Of a stretch of DNA of 64,000 nucleotides, positions 18,738 to 28,365 are shown in pieces. The stretch's first letter is position 1. Each line of letters starts with the position of its first letter. The position numbers and the translations under genes were made by a program. Source of the stretch: Psychrobacter arenosus (GTDB lineage Bacteria > Pseudomonadota > Gammaproteobacteria > Pseudomonadales > Moraxellaceae); the NCBI RefSeq assembly GCF_904848165.1, contig NZ_LR884459.1, forward strand, positions 2,790,001 through 2,854,000, written 5' to 3'. The notes below the pieces were generated by a model. It made no database searches and was not told the DNA's origin. It saw only the letters and a list, made by a program, of their open reading frames with translations.

Positions 18738-20213
18738 ATGAGGGTGTCACTGTACCAAAGAGGCTATAAAAAGCTGGCACAAATCATTTTTGAGTGGCAG
18801 CCGTCTGACCGTGCCTCACTATTAGCATTTTTTATTTTAATAGAAGTAGTTTTACAGTGGGCCTGGGGCCTAATGGTCTGGGTAAATACAGATAAGCTAG
18901 CTGCTCACATTGACATGACTTTATTTCACTGGTACTGGTTTGCTACGACCTTAGTGGCCGTGTTTTATTTTTGGTTAACCTATCGTCTACAAGATTTAAA
19001 AACTTCTAGGTTTGGTTTACGCACTTGGCAAGTGTTAATGCTGATAGTGTATTGCATCTATATCGCTGTATTGACGACTGTTTTAGGCTACAGCGGGCTG
19101 ACTACAGGGGTGTCTTTAGTCGGCGGCGCAATGCTAGCAATGCTGCTGATTGATAAGCGCATAGTGTGGTGGGGATTTATACTTTACGTTGGGTTTATTT
19201 TAGTTTTTACTATCTTACCTTATTTCGGTCTTAATGCGCCTAGTCTGCGCAAAGTCCCTTTGCCCGCAATGTATAACGATGTAGTCACTAACAACCCTTC
19301 AGAGGGCTATGCTTATACCCAAGTGGCGGCCATCCATGATTATTTAGTCAATATGACGGCGGACTACCAGAGTACCGTACAGGCAGGCGTCCCTACGGTC
19401 GCTAGTGATGGCGTCTCAAATGCAGAAATCGATCAAGTTTTACAGGTTCAGCGCAGTAACCTATTGTTTTGGCAGATGACTTCCATCTATTTTTCTTTGC
19501 CTAAAGCTATCGTTATCGTATTCTTATTTCGTAGTTTATTGACGATTATCGATCGCAATAAACGGGAGATTCAATATAACGCTGATCATGACCCGCTAAC
19601 GGGGCTAAAAAATCGTCGCAGCATGCTGTCTTGGATTCACCAATCGTTATTTAATGACAAGCATAAAAATGCCTATAATCAAGACTATAGTGTGATTTTA
19701 TTGGATTTGGACTATTTTAAAGCGATCAACGACAGTTATGGTCATCCTGCAGGGGATCAGGTACTACAAGATGTGTCCGAGCTGCTCAGTCATGCCCTTA
19801 TGCGCCGTCATGAAGTGAGCCGCTATGGGGGCGAAGAGTTCCTGTTGGCGTTACCGAATACCAGTCATTCGACTGCCTTAATGATTGCGGAAGCACTAAG
19901 AAAAGAAATCGAAGAGCATATTATATATATTGGCAATGCCATGACCTTAAAAGTGACCGCAAGCTTTGGAGTATCGACTTTAAGTCAACAAGATGTCACC
20001 GCACTGCAAATGTCTTATATGGATGCTCTGGATAAAGAAATATTAAACACAGCGAAAAGCAATAAGATGACGGAGATGGTGATTCATAAGTTGATTGAAG
20101 TGGCGGACACGGCGCTTTATGAAGCCAAGGATAGTGGTCGTAACCAAGTCGCTAGTGCTGACCAACTGGTTTTAAGCAATAAAATCGCACAACCCTCCTT
20201 TGGCTTGCAATAG
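18738..20213 (+). CDS. Membrane-bound diguanylate cyclase (GGDEF)
   Basis: A 491-residue inner-membrane sensor with an output domain that makes cyclic di-GMP. Five hydrophobic helices lie between residues 24 and 160, then a hydrophilic, probably periplasmic segment (about 165-245), then a sixth helix (about 250-275). The GGDEF domain follows, with DPLTGLKNRRSM, LDLDYFKAINDSYGHPAGD and the active-site GGEEF at 364-368. The usual RxxD inhibitory site is not present at the normal spacing before the active loop, so product inhibition may be absent. An unusual stretch of about 30 residues is inserted before ADTALYEAKDSGRN. The ATG at 18738 is chosen as the start. The ligand is unknown. Confidence 0.9.
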   Translation: MRVSLYQRGYKKLAQIIFEWQPSDRASLLAFFILIEVVLQWAWGLMVWVNTDKLAAHIDMTLFHWYWFATTLVAVFYFWLTYRLQDLKTSRFGLRTWQVLMLIVYCIYIAVLTTVLGYSGLTTGVSLVGGAMLAMLLIDKRIVWWGFILYVGFILVFTILPYFGLNAPSLRKVPLPAMYNDVVTNNPSEGYAYTQVAAIHDYLVNMTADYQSTVQAGVPTVASDGVSNAEIDQVLQVQRSNLLFWQMTSIYFSLPKAIVIVFLFRSLLTIIDRNKREIQYNADHDPLTGLKNRRSMLSWIHQSLFNDKHKNAYNQDYSVILLDLDYFKAINDSYGHPAGDQVLQDVSELLSHALMRRHEVSRYGGEEFLLALPNTSHSTALMIAEALRKEIEEHIIYIGNAMTLKVTASFGVSTLSQQDVTALQMSYMDALDKEILNTAKSNKMTEMVIHKLIEVADTALYEAKDSGRNQVASADQLVLSNKIAQPSFGLQ

Positions 20214-20283
20214 GCTTTAACGGTTTGGTTAATAGCAATGCCGGTAAAGCCCATTCAATACTAACCGCTAACGATTGCCAAGA

Positions 20284-21600
20284 TTACTGATGGCTATTGA
20301 GCTGCTCTACCAAACTGTATAAAACGCTGGTCGCGTAGCTGCCGGTCGGTAAGCTAAACTGGAGCTGTAAGCTAGCCTCGTCTAACCACTGCCACGCTAG
20401 TTCCTGCGGCACTAATCTTAACGCCCGTCTTTGCGCCTTAATCTGCTGCGCCTCCAACCCTTGAGCTAGACGCGTCAATACCGGCTCGCTGGCAATAATC
20501 TGCTCTTCAAGCTCGCGGGCCTCTCCAATCACTTTATCATTATCTAGACCCCATAATGGGGCAGTCGGGTGAATATCTTGCGCCTGCACCCGTTCGAGCA
20601 AAGTAGCATCTAGAGTATCGCTAGCAAAGATAGAGCCAGTTCCCGCCAGATTAAAGACTTCTCCTACTAAGCCACTATTCCAAGTGTTATCCGCAACTCG
20701 AGTGGCCAATATTCGGTTAAAAATTAAACTGCGGGCGGCAGATAAGCGCATAGAATGTTGCTCACGCAGACGTTTACTAATCTTCCGTTCTTTTTTACGA
20801 TTGCCACGTTTTCCTAGTTTATCTTCGCTATGGTTTGCTGAGTTGGCCGGAACTTTATCTATACTGCTAGCGGCTTTAAGCGCCTCATCATGAAACCACT
20901 TTAACGCCTCACTGATATTATTACCGCCATGACCAAAGCGCTGTCCGCCGAAATAGTTGGGCACACCGTCCTGAGTGATTTGCTGCAGGCGAGCCTCTAC
21001 CGCCGCTTGATCATCGGCTTGTACCTCAGTTAGCGTTAAGATAAATTGGTTGGCTTTATGGGCGCCGCGGCTGAGTTTTTTATTGTGCCAATGCTGCTCG
21101 AGGACGGCAATTTGCTCTTGTTGGGTAGTAGTTTCGTCTGCTGTTTTTATTGCTACCGCTGCTGACTCATTTTGCTCATTAAGGACAGTATCATTTGCTA
21201 AACTGGGATTAAAAGCAACCTCGGGTAAGGTGCGATTCGGGATGCGCAAGCTAAACCATTGCGTAGTTACCGCCTGTCTGTCTTTGAGTCCGGAATAGCC
21301 CACATCACGCTCTGGTATGCCGGCCCAGTCTGCTAGCAGCTTGGCAGCGTGTACTGTATTCATACCGGTCTTCTGTATAAAAACCCAAAGATGCTCGCCC
21401 TCACCGCTAAACTCAATATCAAGTTGCTCATTAACGATGAAATGCTCAGGGCAAATTTTATGGGTGGCTCGCTGAATAGGCAGCGCCGCGGGTTGTGGCA
21501 ATTGCCGAGGGTCGGTAACAGCGGCAAAGTCACTACTGTTGAGCAGTTGGCTTAAAGACGGTGCGCTAGCATTCTCAGCAGCAGAAAGGTTTTCAGACAT
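20284..21600 (-). CDS. truD: tRNA pseudouridine(13) synthase TruD
   Basis: Converts U13 of tRNA-Glu to pseudouridine. The catalytic Asp is in GYSGLKDRQAVTTQW; NYFGGQRFG and SAARSLIFNRILATRV are further family motifs. At 438 residues it is clearly longer than E. coli TruD (349). The extra length lies in two places. One is a Glu/Thr/Gln-rich insert (about residues 130-170) between the catalytic motif and the RGAHKANQFIL segment. The other is a Lys/Arg-rich insert (about 240-280) after the NYFGGQRFG motif. Both are in surface regions by family alignment. It is convergent with the diguanylate cyclase gene. Confidence 0.95.
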   Translation of the reverse strand: MSENLSAAENASAPSLSQLLNSSDFAAVTDPRQLPQPAALPIQRATHKICPEHFIVNEQLDIEFSGEGEHLWVFIQKTGMNTVHAAKLLADWAGIPERDVGYSGLKDRQAVTTQWFSLRIPNRTLPEVAFNPSLANDTVLNEQNESAAVAIKTADETTTQQEQIAVLEQHWHNKKLSRGAHKANQFILTLTEVQADDQAAVEARLQQITQDGVPNYFGGQRFGHGGNNISEALKWFHDEALKAASSIDKVPANSANHSEDKLGKRGNRKKERKISKRLREQHSMRLSAARSLIFNRILATRVADNTWNSGLVGEVFNLAGTGSIFASDTLDATLLERVQAQDIHPTAPLWGLDNDKVIGEARELEEQIIASEPVLTRLAQGLEAQQIKAQRRALRLVPQELAWQWLDEASLQLQFSLPTGSYATSVLYSLVEQLNSHQ

Positions 21601-21773
21601 AGTAAGGGGCCGTATTTAAAAAAATCGATTGCTCCTATATTAGCATTCAATGAAATACAGCAAGGCTATAAATCGTTAAAATGCCTGCACAATACCCTTA
21701 TAATCACTACTGAAACCTAAGCTGAGACTATGAACAAAGCTAAAAACGACCGCCAACTAACAAGGATAAAATA

Positions 21774-22397
21774 ATGATTAATGAAGCCAAGACTGTGCAA
21801 AAGGAAAACGTATTTTTACGGGTAGCAACCATAGCCGATGTCCCTGCATTAGAAGTAGTGATGAACCGCTGTTATCGCAATCAGGAGGGTTGGACCAATG
21901 AAGCGCAGTTAATCGGCGGCATCCGCACCACTCAGGCGGAGTTACAAAACGTGATTAATGACGCAAAGCAATATTTATTCGTTTACCCAAAAACCGATAC
22001 GGGTCTGCGCGAAGGCAATGAGACCGGAGAAATACTGGCATGTATCGGAGTGCAAGGGCAGGAGATTCAGTCGGCAGAGGATGACGCCAAGGGTGCTGAC
22101 GGCATTAAGGCCTATATCGGTATGTTTGCCGTGCATCCAGATTTGCAAGGGCAGGGGATTGGTGATGTGGTGCTAAACGCAGCCGAGACCTTTGCCATGC
22201 GCCACTTTAGTAGCGAGCAGGCGCCTTGTCGCTTGACCATGAGTATCCTCAATCATCGCCCTGAACTATTGGCTTATTATCAGCGCCGCGGCTATGAGCT
22301 CACGGGGGAGAGTATGCCGTTCCCTAATGATGGCAATAATGGCGAGCCGCTACGCGAGGATTTGCAGTTATTGACGCTTGAAAAGCGTGCACAGTAG
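21774..22397 (+). CDS. GNAT-family N-acetyltransferase
   Basis: A 207-residue protein with the GCN5-related acetyltransferase fold. The acetyl-CoA pyrophosphate loop is in FAVHPDLQGQGIGDVVL (Q-x-x-G-x-G type) near residue 120, followed by a C-terminal LAYYQRRGYELTGE motif. The N terminus FLRVATIADVPALEVVMNRCY is the usual first strand and helix. The substrate is unknown. AAGGA lies about 9 bases before the ATG at 21774. It is divergent from truD. Confidence 0.88.
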   Translation: MINEAKTVQKENVFLRVATIADVPALEVVMNRCYRNQEGWTNEAQLIGGIRTTQAELQNVINDAKQYLFVYPKTDTGLREGNETGEILACIGVQGQEIQSAEDDAKGADGIKAYIGMFAVHPDLQGQGIGDVVLNAAETFAMRHFSSEQAPCRLTMSILNHRPELLAYYQRRGYELTGESMPFPNDGNNGEPLREDLQLLTLEKRAQ

Positions 22398-22453
22398 GCT
22401 TTTAGCCATTGCCAGAGTACTGGTGTAGTCAATCCAGTCAAGATTTGCCATAG

Positions 22454-22525
22454 AGCTACTGATATAAAATTGCGCTAGCCTTAGTCATATTATGGCTTAT
22501 AGCCAAAAACCTTATATCAGTAGCT
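22454..22525. repeat. 72-bp element with perfect 14-bp inverted ends
   Basis: AGCTACTGATATAA at 22454-22467 is the exact reverse complement of 22512-22525, with 44 nt between. The spacer contains its own small dyad (GGCT, TAT, AGCC near 22494). It lies between the acetyltransferase (plus) and a small minus-strand gene. There is no T tract, so it is not a typical terminator. Confidence 0.6.
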
Positions 22526-22585
22526 TATTATGTAACGTTGTTAAATAAGATTTACTCTAAGAAATAAGCAGGGTTTTGAGGACAG

Positions 22586-22789
22586 TTAGAAATGGCGACT
22601 GGCGAAAAATCCACCAACCCCTATCAGCAAAATAGCGACCGTAATTAACCGTAAAAACCAATTAAACAGTTTCTTTTTAGTCACTATATTATCACTAGTA
22701 ATGTAGCCAAATAGGCAAATCATACTGACGACGAAAGTCATGACACCAAAGCCAATCGGTAATAGAGAGAGGTAAAGCGTCCACTGCAT
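22586..22789 (-). CDS. Small two-helix membrane protein
   Basis: A 67-residue hydrophobic protein with two predicted membrane helices (about 8-29 and 45-62) separated by a charged loop with KKK. It shares the segment LLPIGF near its N terminus, the same size class and the same two-helix plan with the gene 44 bp upstream on the same strand, which suggests a tandem duplication. No family is recognised. The ribosome binding site is weak, so the call rests on the paired arrangement and hydrophobic pattern. Confidence 0.5.
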   Translation of the reverse strand: MQWTLYLSLLPIGFGVMTFVVSMICLFGYITSDNIVTKKKLFNWFLRLITVAILLIGVGGFFASRHF

Positions 22790-22833
22790 AGCATTTACTC
22801 AATAATAGTAGGTCTGATAATGGGGCTAGCTTT

Positions 22834-23016
22834 TTAAGAGCGAGCGAGGACGAAAAACACCATGAGACTCGCCAAACTAAGTAACACGATAAGAAAAGCG
22901 ATAACGTCGACCGTCTCTTTACGGCTTTTACTTAAAAATAATTTGGAAAATAATAACAAGGGTACGATCAGCCAGCAAAGTAAACTAAACCCAATCGGAA
23001 GGAGCGTTAAATTCAT
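22834..23016 (-). CDS. Small two-helix membrane protein, paralogue of its neighbour
   Basis: A 60-residue protein with helices at about 5-27 and 36-57 and a short basic loop (SKSRKE) between them. The N terminus MNLTLLPIGFSL parallels LYLSLLPIGFGV in the adjacent gene. The function is unknown. The Shine-Dalgarno sequence is poor. It is the first gene of a likely two-gene unit preceded by 600 bp of AT-rich DNA. Confidence 0.48.
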   Translation of the reverse strand: MNLTLLPIGFSLLCWLIVPLLLFSKLFLSKSRKETVDVIAFLIVLLSLASLMVFFVLARS

Positions 23017-23616
23017 AAAAGTGAACCACTAAGTGAAGGGCGAGATGATTTTAGTAGGTGTGGGGCGATTATAGCTAATATAAAAGGTAAGACAGTTTAG
23101 CATAGGATTTGATTTAGCTACGCTAGGGTTTGCTGCTATAAATTATCTAGCAGTATTTAGATATTTTCTAAAAGAGAGACAGAGAAGGGTCTGTAGTTTT
23201 TAGCACTAACAAACGTCATTAGCAAAGCGCAATACGAAAATATTGATAATAAGAATTTTATAAAACTGCGTATATTACCAGCATAGCCTAAGATGACGAT
23301 GGAGTAAGGGTTTGCTATCTATAGCATCATTATGGATTTATTAAGGTAGCTTAATAAAAATTCAATGAAGTTTAGAGGTATTGTATAGTAAGTAATCATA
23401 CAGTATGATGAAAAACGACATATGTTGACACGATGGTAATTTGATTCTAGTATGTCGGTAATTCATTAATAATTATTAATAAAATTAATATCTTAGTAAA
23501 ATTTAGAACCTACGCAATGTCGTCAAGGAAAACCATTACTTTTAGTTTAATTAAGTAATGGTAAACCTATAATATAAAATTTTTTAACAAAAACTGCGCT
23601 TGAGGAATAGAAAACG
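23017..23616. other. AT-rich intergenic region
   Basis: 600 bp between divergent genes with no credible coding frame. Its notable content is the inverted repeat and TATAAT hexamer at 23532-23573, listed separately. Nothing else is recognised. Confidence 0.4.
23532..23573 (+). promoter_or_regulatory. Perfect inverted repeat next to a TATAAT box
   Basis: ACCATTACTT (23532-23541) and AAGTAATGGT (23553-23562) form a perfect 10-bp dyad with an 11-nt spacer. TATAAT follows at 23568-23573, 44 bp before the DUF4870 start. The right arm covers the -12 to -20 part of a promoter using that -10 box, so the dyad could be an operator. It is a candidate only, as the -35 box is weak. Confidence 0.4.
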
Positions 23617-24063
23617 ATGTTAGATACACAAAAAACCACTCCTATTACTGCCAATACTCCGAATACTAATGCGAATCAGCCTTTGTCGCAGACAGCGAAT
23701 GGAGGCGTGAGTCAGGATAGTAAAAACTTAGTCATTATTAACTGGTTAGGCTGTTTATTTGCGGGCTTTATTCCACCACTAGTGCTGATGTTAATTAAAA
23801 AAGACGATGCTTACGTTCAGCAGCAATCTAAAGAAGCCTTGAACTGGTGCATTACTTTTTTCATTGGTTATATCGTGTTATGGATAGTGGCGATGATCCT
23901 AGGCTTTATATTAGGAATGATTTTTGGTCCCTTGGCCGCGCTGCCTATGATGATAGTCGGACTCATTGCCTTTTCACACCCAGTATTCTGCATTATGGGC
24001 ACCGTGAAAGGCTCTTCGGGTGCCAATTTTAAAATTCCTTTTAACCTGCGTTTAATTAAATAG
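23617..24063 (+). CDS. DUF4870 (Tic20-like) membrane protein
   Basis: A 148-residue protein with a Thr/Asn/Gln-rich N-terminal tail of about 35 residues and three membrane helices. The DUF4870 pattern is visible: NWLGCLFAGFIPPLVLMLIKKDD, then QSKEALNWCITFFIGY, then a long hydrophobic hairpin and the C-terminal FKIPFNLRLIK. The QSKEALN-type motif is the family hallmark. The function is unknown. GAGGAATAG lies 5-13 bases before the ATG. The following lipoprotein gene is 61 bp away on the same strand. Confidence 0.85.
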   Translation: MLDTQKTTPITANTPNTNANQPLSQTANGGVSQDSKNLVIINWLGCLFAGFIPPLVLMLIKKDDAYVQQQSKEALNWCITFFIGYIVLWIVAMILGFILGMIFGPLAALPMMIVGLIAFSHPVFCIMGTVKGSSGANFKIPFNLRLIK

Positions 24064-24124
24064 TAGCGCTGTCACCCGTTAATCAGCCATTCATTACTCG
24101 TTATTACTGAAGGAATATATTGTT

Positions 24125-24496
24125 ATGCGCATGACCAAGCTAGTTGCTGTTTTACTCCTTACACCGCTATTTGCAGCTTGTGCAAAAGGGCCCTCTGAAA
24201 GTGAAGTAGAAGGTTTAATTGCAGCCCAATATCAACAAGCCAATAGCGCCATGAACAGTGCTATGAATAGTGCCAGTGCCCAAGACCAAGAAATGGCGAA
24301 GGCTATGGGGAATATGATGGCCGGCATGATGCCCAAACTTGAAGGGGTTGACGATGTGAATTGTGACAGCATTGAAGGCGAGAATACGTATATGTGTACG
24401 GCTAATATTAAGCAAACTGTCGGTGGTAATAGCAGTGATCAGAAGGCCAGCTTTAAAGTCTATAAGGTGAATGACGAGTGGGTACTAGGCAACTAA
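24125..24496 (+). CDS. Small putative lipoprotein
   Basis: A 123-residue protein with a signal sequence ending in the lipobox-like FAACA, then a helical segment with short repeats (NSAMNSAMNSAS) rich in Met and Ala (residues about 40-75). A C-terminal part follows with two cysteines (VNCDS and YMCTA) and an alternating pattern (KASFKVYKVNDEWVL) like small periplasmic beta domains. No family is identified with confidence. AGGAATAT precedes the ATG at 24125; a second ATG at 24131 is possible. Confidence 0.65.
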   Translation: MRMTKLVAVLLLTPLFAACAKGPSESEVEGLIAAQYQQANSAMNSAMNSASAQDQEMAKAMGNMMAGMMPKLEGVDDVNCDSIEGENTYMCTANIKQTVGGNSSDQKASFKVYKVNDEWVLGN

Positions 24497-24556
24497 TCAC
24501 TAGTTATTTTAGCTTAGTGCCTATAATTTACTAAGTCTGGTTAAAGTTTGAATATA

Positions 24557-24603
24557 AAAAAAGCGCTTGAACCCCATGATTTTGGGTGCTCAAGCGCTTT
24601 TTT
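24557..24603. terminator. Bidirectional terminator between lipoprotein gene and uvrA
   Basis: AAAAAAGCGCTTGA (from 24557) pairs with TCAAGCGCTTTTTT (to 24603), and inner ACCC pairs with GGGT. A and T tracts on both sides fit termination of both convergent genes. Confidence 0.88.
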
Positions 24604-24620
24604 AGTTTTAAAATTTTATA

Positions 24621-27608
24621 CTAAGCAGATTTCTTCTCACGCTCTAGCATCGGCTTTAAAAAGTGACCCGTATAAGAGTCCTTAACCTCGGCAACCTCTT
24701 CTGGCGTACCTTCAGCGATAATCATACCACCACCTTTACCACCTTCAGGCCCTAAGTCAATCACCCAATCCGCAGTCTTAATCACGTCTAAGTTATGCTC
24801 GATGACCACGATAGTGTTGCCCTTATCACGCAGGGTATGCAAGATATTAAGCAGCTTATAGATATCATGGAAATGCAGACCAGTAGTCGGCTCATCCAAG
24901 ATATACAGCGTCTGTCCGGTATCGCGCTTCGCCAATTCACGAGCCAACTTAACACGCTGCGCTTCACCACCAGAGAGGGTCGGCGCAGATTGACCCAAGC
25001 GAATGTAGCTAAGCCCCACATCCATCAATGCCTCTAAGCGACGATGAATCGGTGGAATGGCTGAGAAAAACTCAGTCGCATCTTCAACCGTCATATCCAA
25101 GACTTCAGCGATGTTCTTGCCTTTATAATGGATATCTAGCGTTTCACGGTTATAACGTTTGCCATGACAGCTGTCACAAGGCACGTACATGTCCGGTAAG
25201 AAATGCATCTCAACTTTGATCAAGCCATCACCCTGACAAGTCTCACAACGACCGCCTTTCACGTTAAAGCTAAAGCGACCAGCCTTATAACCGCGAGCTT
25301 TCGCCTCTTGCGTCTGTGAGAACAAATCACGAATCGGGGTAAACACCCCCGTATAAGTCGCTGGGTTAGAGCGCGGCGTACGACCGATAGGGCTTTGGTC
25401 AATATCCACCATCTTATCGAGATACTCTAAACCAGAAATACTCTCGTGCGCATCAGGAATCAAGGTAGAAGCATTGTTCAGTTGCGTTGCTGCTAAAGGC
25501 ATTAAAGTACGGTTAATCAACGTCGATTTACCTGAGCCCGATACCCCAGTGATACAAGTAAATACGCCCACAGGGATAGTTAGGTCAACATCCTTAAGGT
25601 TGTTACCGGTCGCGCCTTTAAGCTCGATTTGCATCGGGATGATGTTCTTCGGCTTTTCTTTTTTATTAGCGGCTGCTTTTTTAGCGGCAGCAGCTTTCGC
25701 CTTACCCATCGGCATGATATTCACGCGTGCCGGCGGATTGTTTAAATCAATGGTTTTGGCTTTATGACGAACCTTGGGGATCGCAATCTTCTTCTCACCA
25801 GACAAGTATTCGCCCGTGAGTGAGCCTTTGGTATTCATAATGTCTTGCATCGTGCCTTGGGCAATCACGCTACCGCCATGCACACCGGCACCAACCCCAA
25901 TATCGATGACGTGATCCGCCTGACGAATAGCATCTTCATCATGCTCGACGACGAGGACCGTATTACCGAGATCACGTAGACGTACTAGCGTTTGTAGCAA
26001 ACGGTCGTTGTCGCGTTGATGCAGACCGATAGAGGGCTCATCGAGTACATACATTACGCCCATCAGACCAGCACCGATTTGGCTAGCCAGACGAATACGC
26101 TGGGCTTCACCACCCGATAAGGTTTCGGCAGAACGCGCTAGGTTAAGGTAATCTAGACCTACGCTGACTAAGAAGTTTAGGCGCTCATTAATCTCTTTAA
26201 AGATTTTTTCAGCGACTTCACCTTTAGCTCCGCTCATTTTTAAACTGGCGTAATATTCTGCCGCATCGCCAATGGAGAGTCGCACGATTTCCGCAATATC
26301 ACGGCCATCTACACGGACGTTACGAGCGATTTCGTTCAGACGCGCGCCATCACAGACGTTACAAGTGGTATCGGCTAGATATTTCGCCAATTCATCACGT
26401 ACTAAATTACTTTGCGTCTTCGCATAGCGGCGCTCAAGATACGGCAGCACCCCTTCAAATGGCGTGGTTTTTTTAGTCTTACGACCGCGCTCATCGGTGA
26501 AGTTAAAGAGGATTTTCTCTTTACCTGACCCTTTAAGGATAATGTCTTTATGGGCTTGTGGTAGAGTCGCCCAAGGCGCATCCATGTCAATTTCAAAGTG
26601 ATTACAAACCGTCGTTAACAGGCCAAAATAATAAGCATGGCGTTTGTCCCAACCATTAACTGCGCCTTGATTAAGCGACTTGTCTGGATGGGTAATCAGC
26701 TTCTCTGCAGAAAAATACTGACGTTTGCCTAAGCCATCACAGGCGGGGCAAGCACCATAAGGGTTGTTAAAACTAAATAAACGTGGCTCCAGCTCTGACA
26801 CGGCACGATCGCACACTGGGCAGCTGTGCTTGGCAGATAGAACTTGGTCATCGCTTTCGGTATTCGAAGCTTCCGGATTCGGGTTGCCATCCATGTAATG
26901 CAAAACAGCGACATCGCTACCTAAACGCAGCGCAGTTTCTAAACTTTCCGCCACGCGGTTGCCTAAGTCATCACGAACTTTAAAGCGGTCAACTACCACC
27001 TCGATAGTATGTTTCTTATTTTTCTCCAGCTCCGGCAACTCATCCATATCATAGACGTTGCCATCAACCCGCACGCGCACAAAGCCTTGCCCCACCAATT
27101 GCTCAAGCAAGACCACATGCTCACCTTTACGCTCACGCACTACCGGCGCCAAAATCATCAGCTTGGTGTCTTCCGGCAAGGCCATGATGTCATCGACCAT
27201 TTCGGTAATAGTCTGCGCGACCATAGGCTCATTGTGTACGGGGCAATAGGGCGTACCGACGCGGGCATACAATAGGCGTAAATAGTCGTAGATTTCAGTG
27301 ATAGTCCCAACGGTTGAGCGTGGGTTATGGTTGGTCGATTTTTGCTCGATGGCAATCGCCGGCGACAAGCCTTCGATGCTGTCGACTTCAGGCTTATCCA
27401 TCTGCGATAAAAACTGACGGGCATAGGCCGAAAGACTCTCAACGTAACGACGCTGGCCTTCTGCATATAAGGTATCAAAAGCTAACGAGGATTTACCGGA
27501 GCCCGAAAGCCCAGTAATAACCACAAACTTATCACGAGGGATATCAATATCGATATTTTTCAGGTTATGGGTACGTGCCCCACGAATCTTAATACTATCG
27601 TGTGCCAT
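24621..27608 (-). CDS. uvrA: Excinuclease ABC subunit A
   Basis: DNA-damage recognition ATPase of nucleotide excision repair. The two ABC modules are visible: Walker [17 protein letters not shown] near residue 31 and [15 protein letters not shown] near 690, with signatures [12 protein letters not shown] and [12 protein letters not shown]. Zinc-finger cysteines appear in [34 protein letters not shown] sequence (C-x2-C pairs) and in [16 protein letters not shown] with CDSCHGKRY. At 995 residues it is longer than E. coli UvrA (940). The difference is mainly a Lys/Ala-rich linker (about 620-665, with [15 protein letters not shown]) between the two halves. The start is the ATG at 27608. Confidence 0.98.
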   Translation of the reverse strand: MAHDSIKIRGARTHNLKNIDIDIPRDKFVVITGLSGSGKSSLAFDTLYAEGQRRYVESLSAYARQFLSQMDKPEVDSIEGLSPAIAIEQKSTNHNPRSTVGTITEIYDYLRLLYARVGTPYCPVHNEPMVAQTITEMVDDIMALPEDTKLMILAPVVRERKGEHVVLLEQLVGQGFVRVRVDGNVYDMDELPELEKNKKHTIEVVVDRFKVRDDLGNRVAESLETALRLGSDVAVLHYMDGNPNPEASNTESDDQVLSAKHSCPVCDRAVSELEPRLFSFNNPYGACPACDGLGKRQYFSAEKLITHPDKSLNQGAVNGWDKRHAYYFGLLTTVCNHFEIDMDAPWATLPQAHKDIILKGSGKEKILFNFTDERGRKTKKTTPFEGVLPYLERRYAKTQSNLVRDELAKYLADTTCNVCDGARLNEIARNVRVDGRDIAEIVRLSIGDAAEYYASLKMSGAKGEVAEKIFKEINERLNFLVSVGLDYLNLARSAETLSGGEAQRIRLASQIGAGLMGVMYVLDEPSIGLHQRDNDRLLQTLVRLRDLGNTVLVVEHDEDAIRQADHVIDIGVGAGVHGGSVIAQGTMQDIMNTKGSLTGEYLSGEKKIAIPKVRHKAKTIDLNNPPARVNIMPMGKAKAAAAKKAAANKKEKPKNIIPMQIELKGATGNNLKDVDLTIPVGVFTCITGVSGSGKSTLINRTLMPLAATQLNNASTLIPDAHESISGLEYLDKMVDIDQSPIGRTPRSNPATYTGVFTPIRDLFSQTQEAKARGYKAGRFSFNVKGGRCETCQGDGLIKVEMHFLPDMYVPCDSCHGKRYNRETLDIHYKGKNIAEVLDMTVEDATEFFSAIPPIHRRLEALMDVGLSYIRLGQSAPTLSGGEAQRVKLARELAKRDTGQTLYILDEPTTGLHFHDIYKLLNILHTLRDKGNTIVVIEHNLDVIKTADWVIDLGPEGGKGGGMIIAEGTPEEVAEVKDSYTGHFLKPMLEREKKSA

Positions 27609-28365
27609 ATAATGCCTTGTATTTATTAATATTAAATGAGGTCTAAAGGGGTAAATCGTTAGTTTTCAAAAAGGGGTTGAGCGACAAAAGTGTTAAGTCT
27701 AAAGCGTCAAAATAGTTGATTTATTAAACTAGAGTAAGGGTTAGAATTAAAAATTAAGGGGGCAAAAGGATTGCCATAAAGTCTTGAGTGACGGGTTGAT
27801 GGCTGAATAAAAAATAAAATAGTAAAGGCTATCGCCATTAAATACTGTGCTGAATTTAATGGCATTTGTATGGTTTTAGTTTTGCGACAACTTTATTGAA
27901 CTAGGCCATACCTATAAAGAGCCATCACTATAAAATTCATCACCATAAAGATATAAAGTTAAAAACCAAAGTTAAAAGACCCCGTTATCAAATAACGCCT
28001 TGATAACTTAGGATTCGTCCGCATTAAGCAAGGGCTGATAACCCATGTTCTACCTTAAAGTCTGACGCTTGTATTAGCAGCGTATTTTCTTACAGGCAGT
28101 GCAAGGCTAGCAAATCCACAAAGCACGCTTTACCGTTGTAGACGCTAAATGGCCCAATCGGGTAGCTCGGTTACAACGGGACTATAACGCCAGCATGATC
28201 CTCTGTAGCAGTGATATTAATGGTTACGAATGGGGCATATTTCAAGGGTTAAAGATAAATCATAGCGGGTAACTTAAGCGAAATATAACTTCTAATTGAA
28301 CAGGGCATACAAGCACTTAGATAATCGCCTATAATGTGCGTTTGTGGTCTTGAAGAGGGCATTGC
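27609..28365. other. Divergent intergenic region uvrA/yajR-like gene
   Basis: 757 bp without an intact gene. It contains GTTATCAA (27984-27991) with TTGATAAC (28000-28007) as an 8-bp dyad, a possible gene remnant at 28111-28272, and a TATAAT at 28330-28335 that could be the -10 box for the transporter gene. No complete mobile element is seen. Confidence 0.4.
28111..28272 (+). pseudogene. Possible degenerate transposase C-terminal fragment
   Basis: A 53-codon open stretch that begins right after a stop and ends at TAA (28270-28272), with a base composition less AT-rich than its surroundings. The translation contains VVDAKWPNRVARLQRDYNAS followed by MILCSSDINGYEW. The RDYNAS-x-IL pattern recalls the RD-x-NAA-x-NIL end of TnpB-type proteins of IS200/IS605 elements. 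No zinc ribbon or upstream part is recognisable. This is a weak identification: it may be a remnant or chance. Confidence 0.22.

Noticed and set aside
20206..20260. GGCTTTA ... TAAAGCC hairpin after the diguanylate cyclase
   Set aside because: The stem has a mismatch, a long loop and no T tract, so it is not a convincing terminator.
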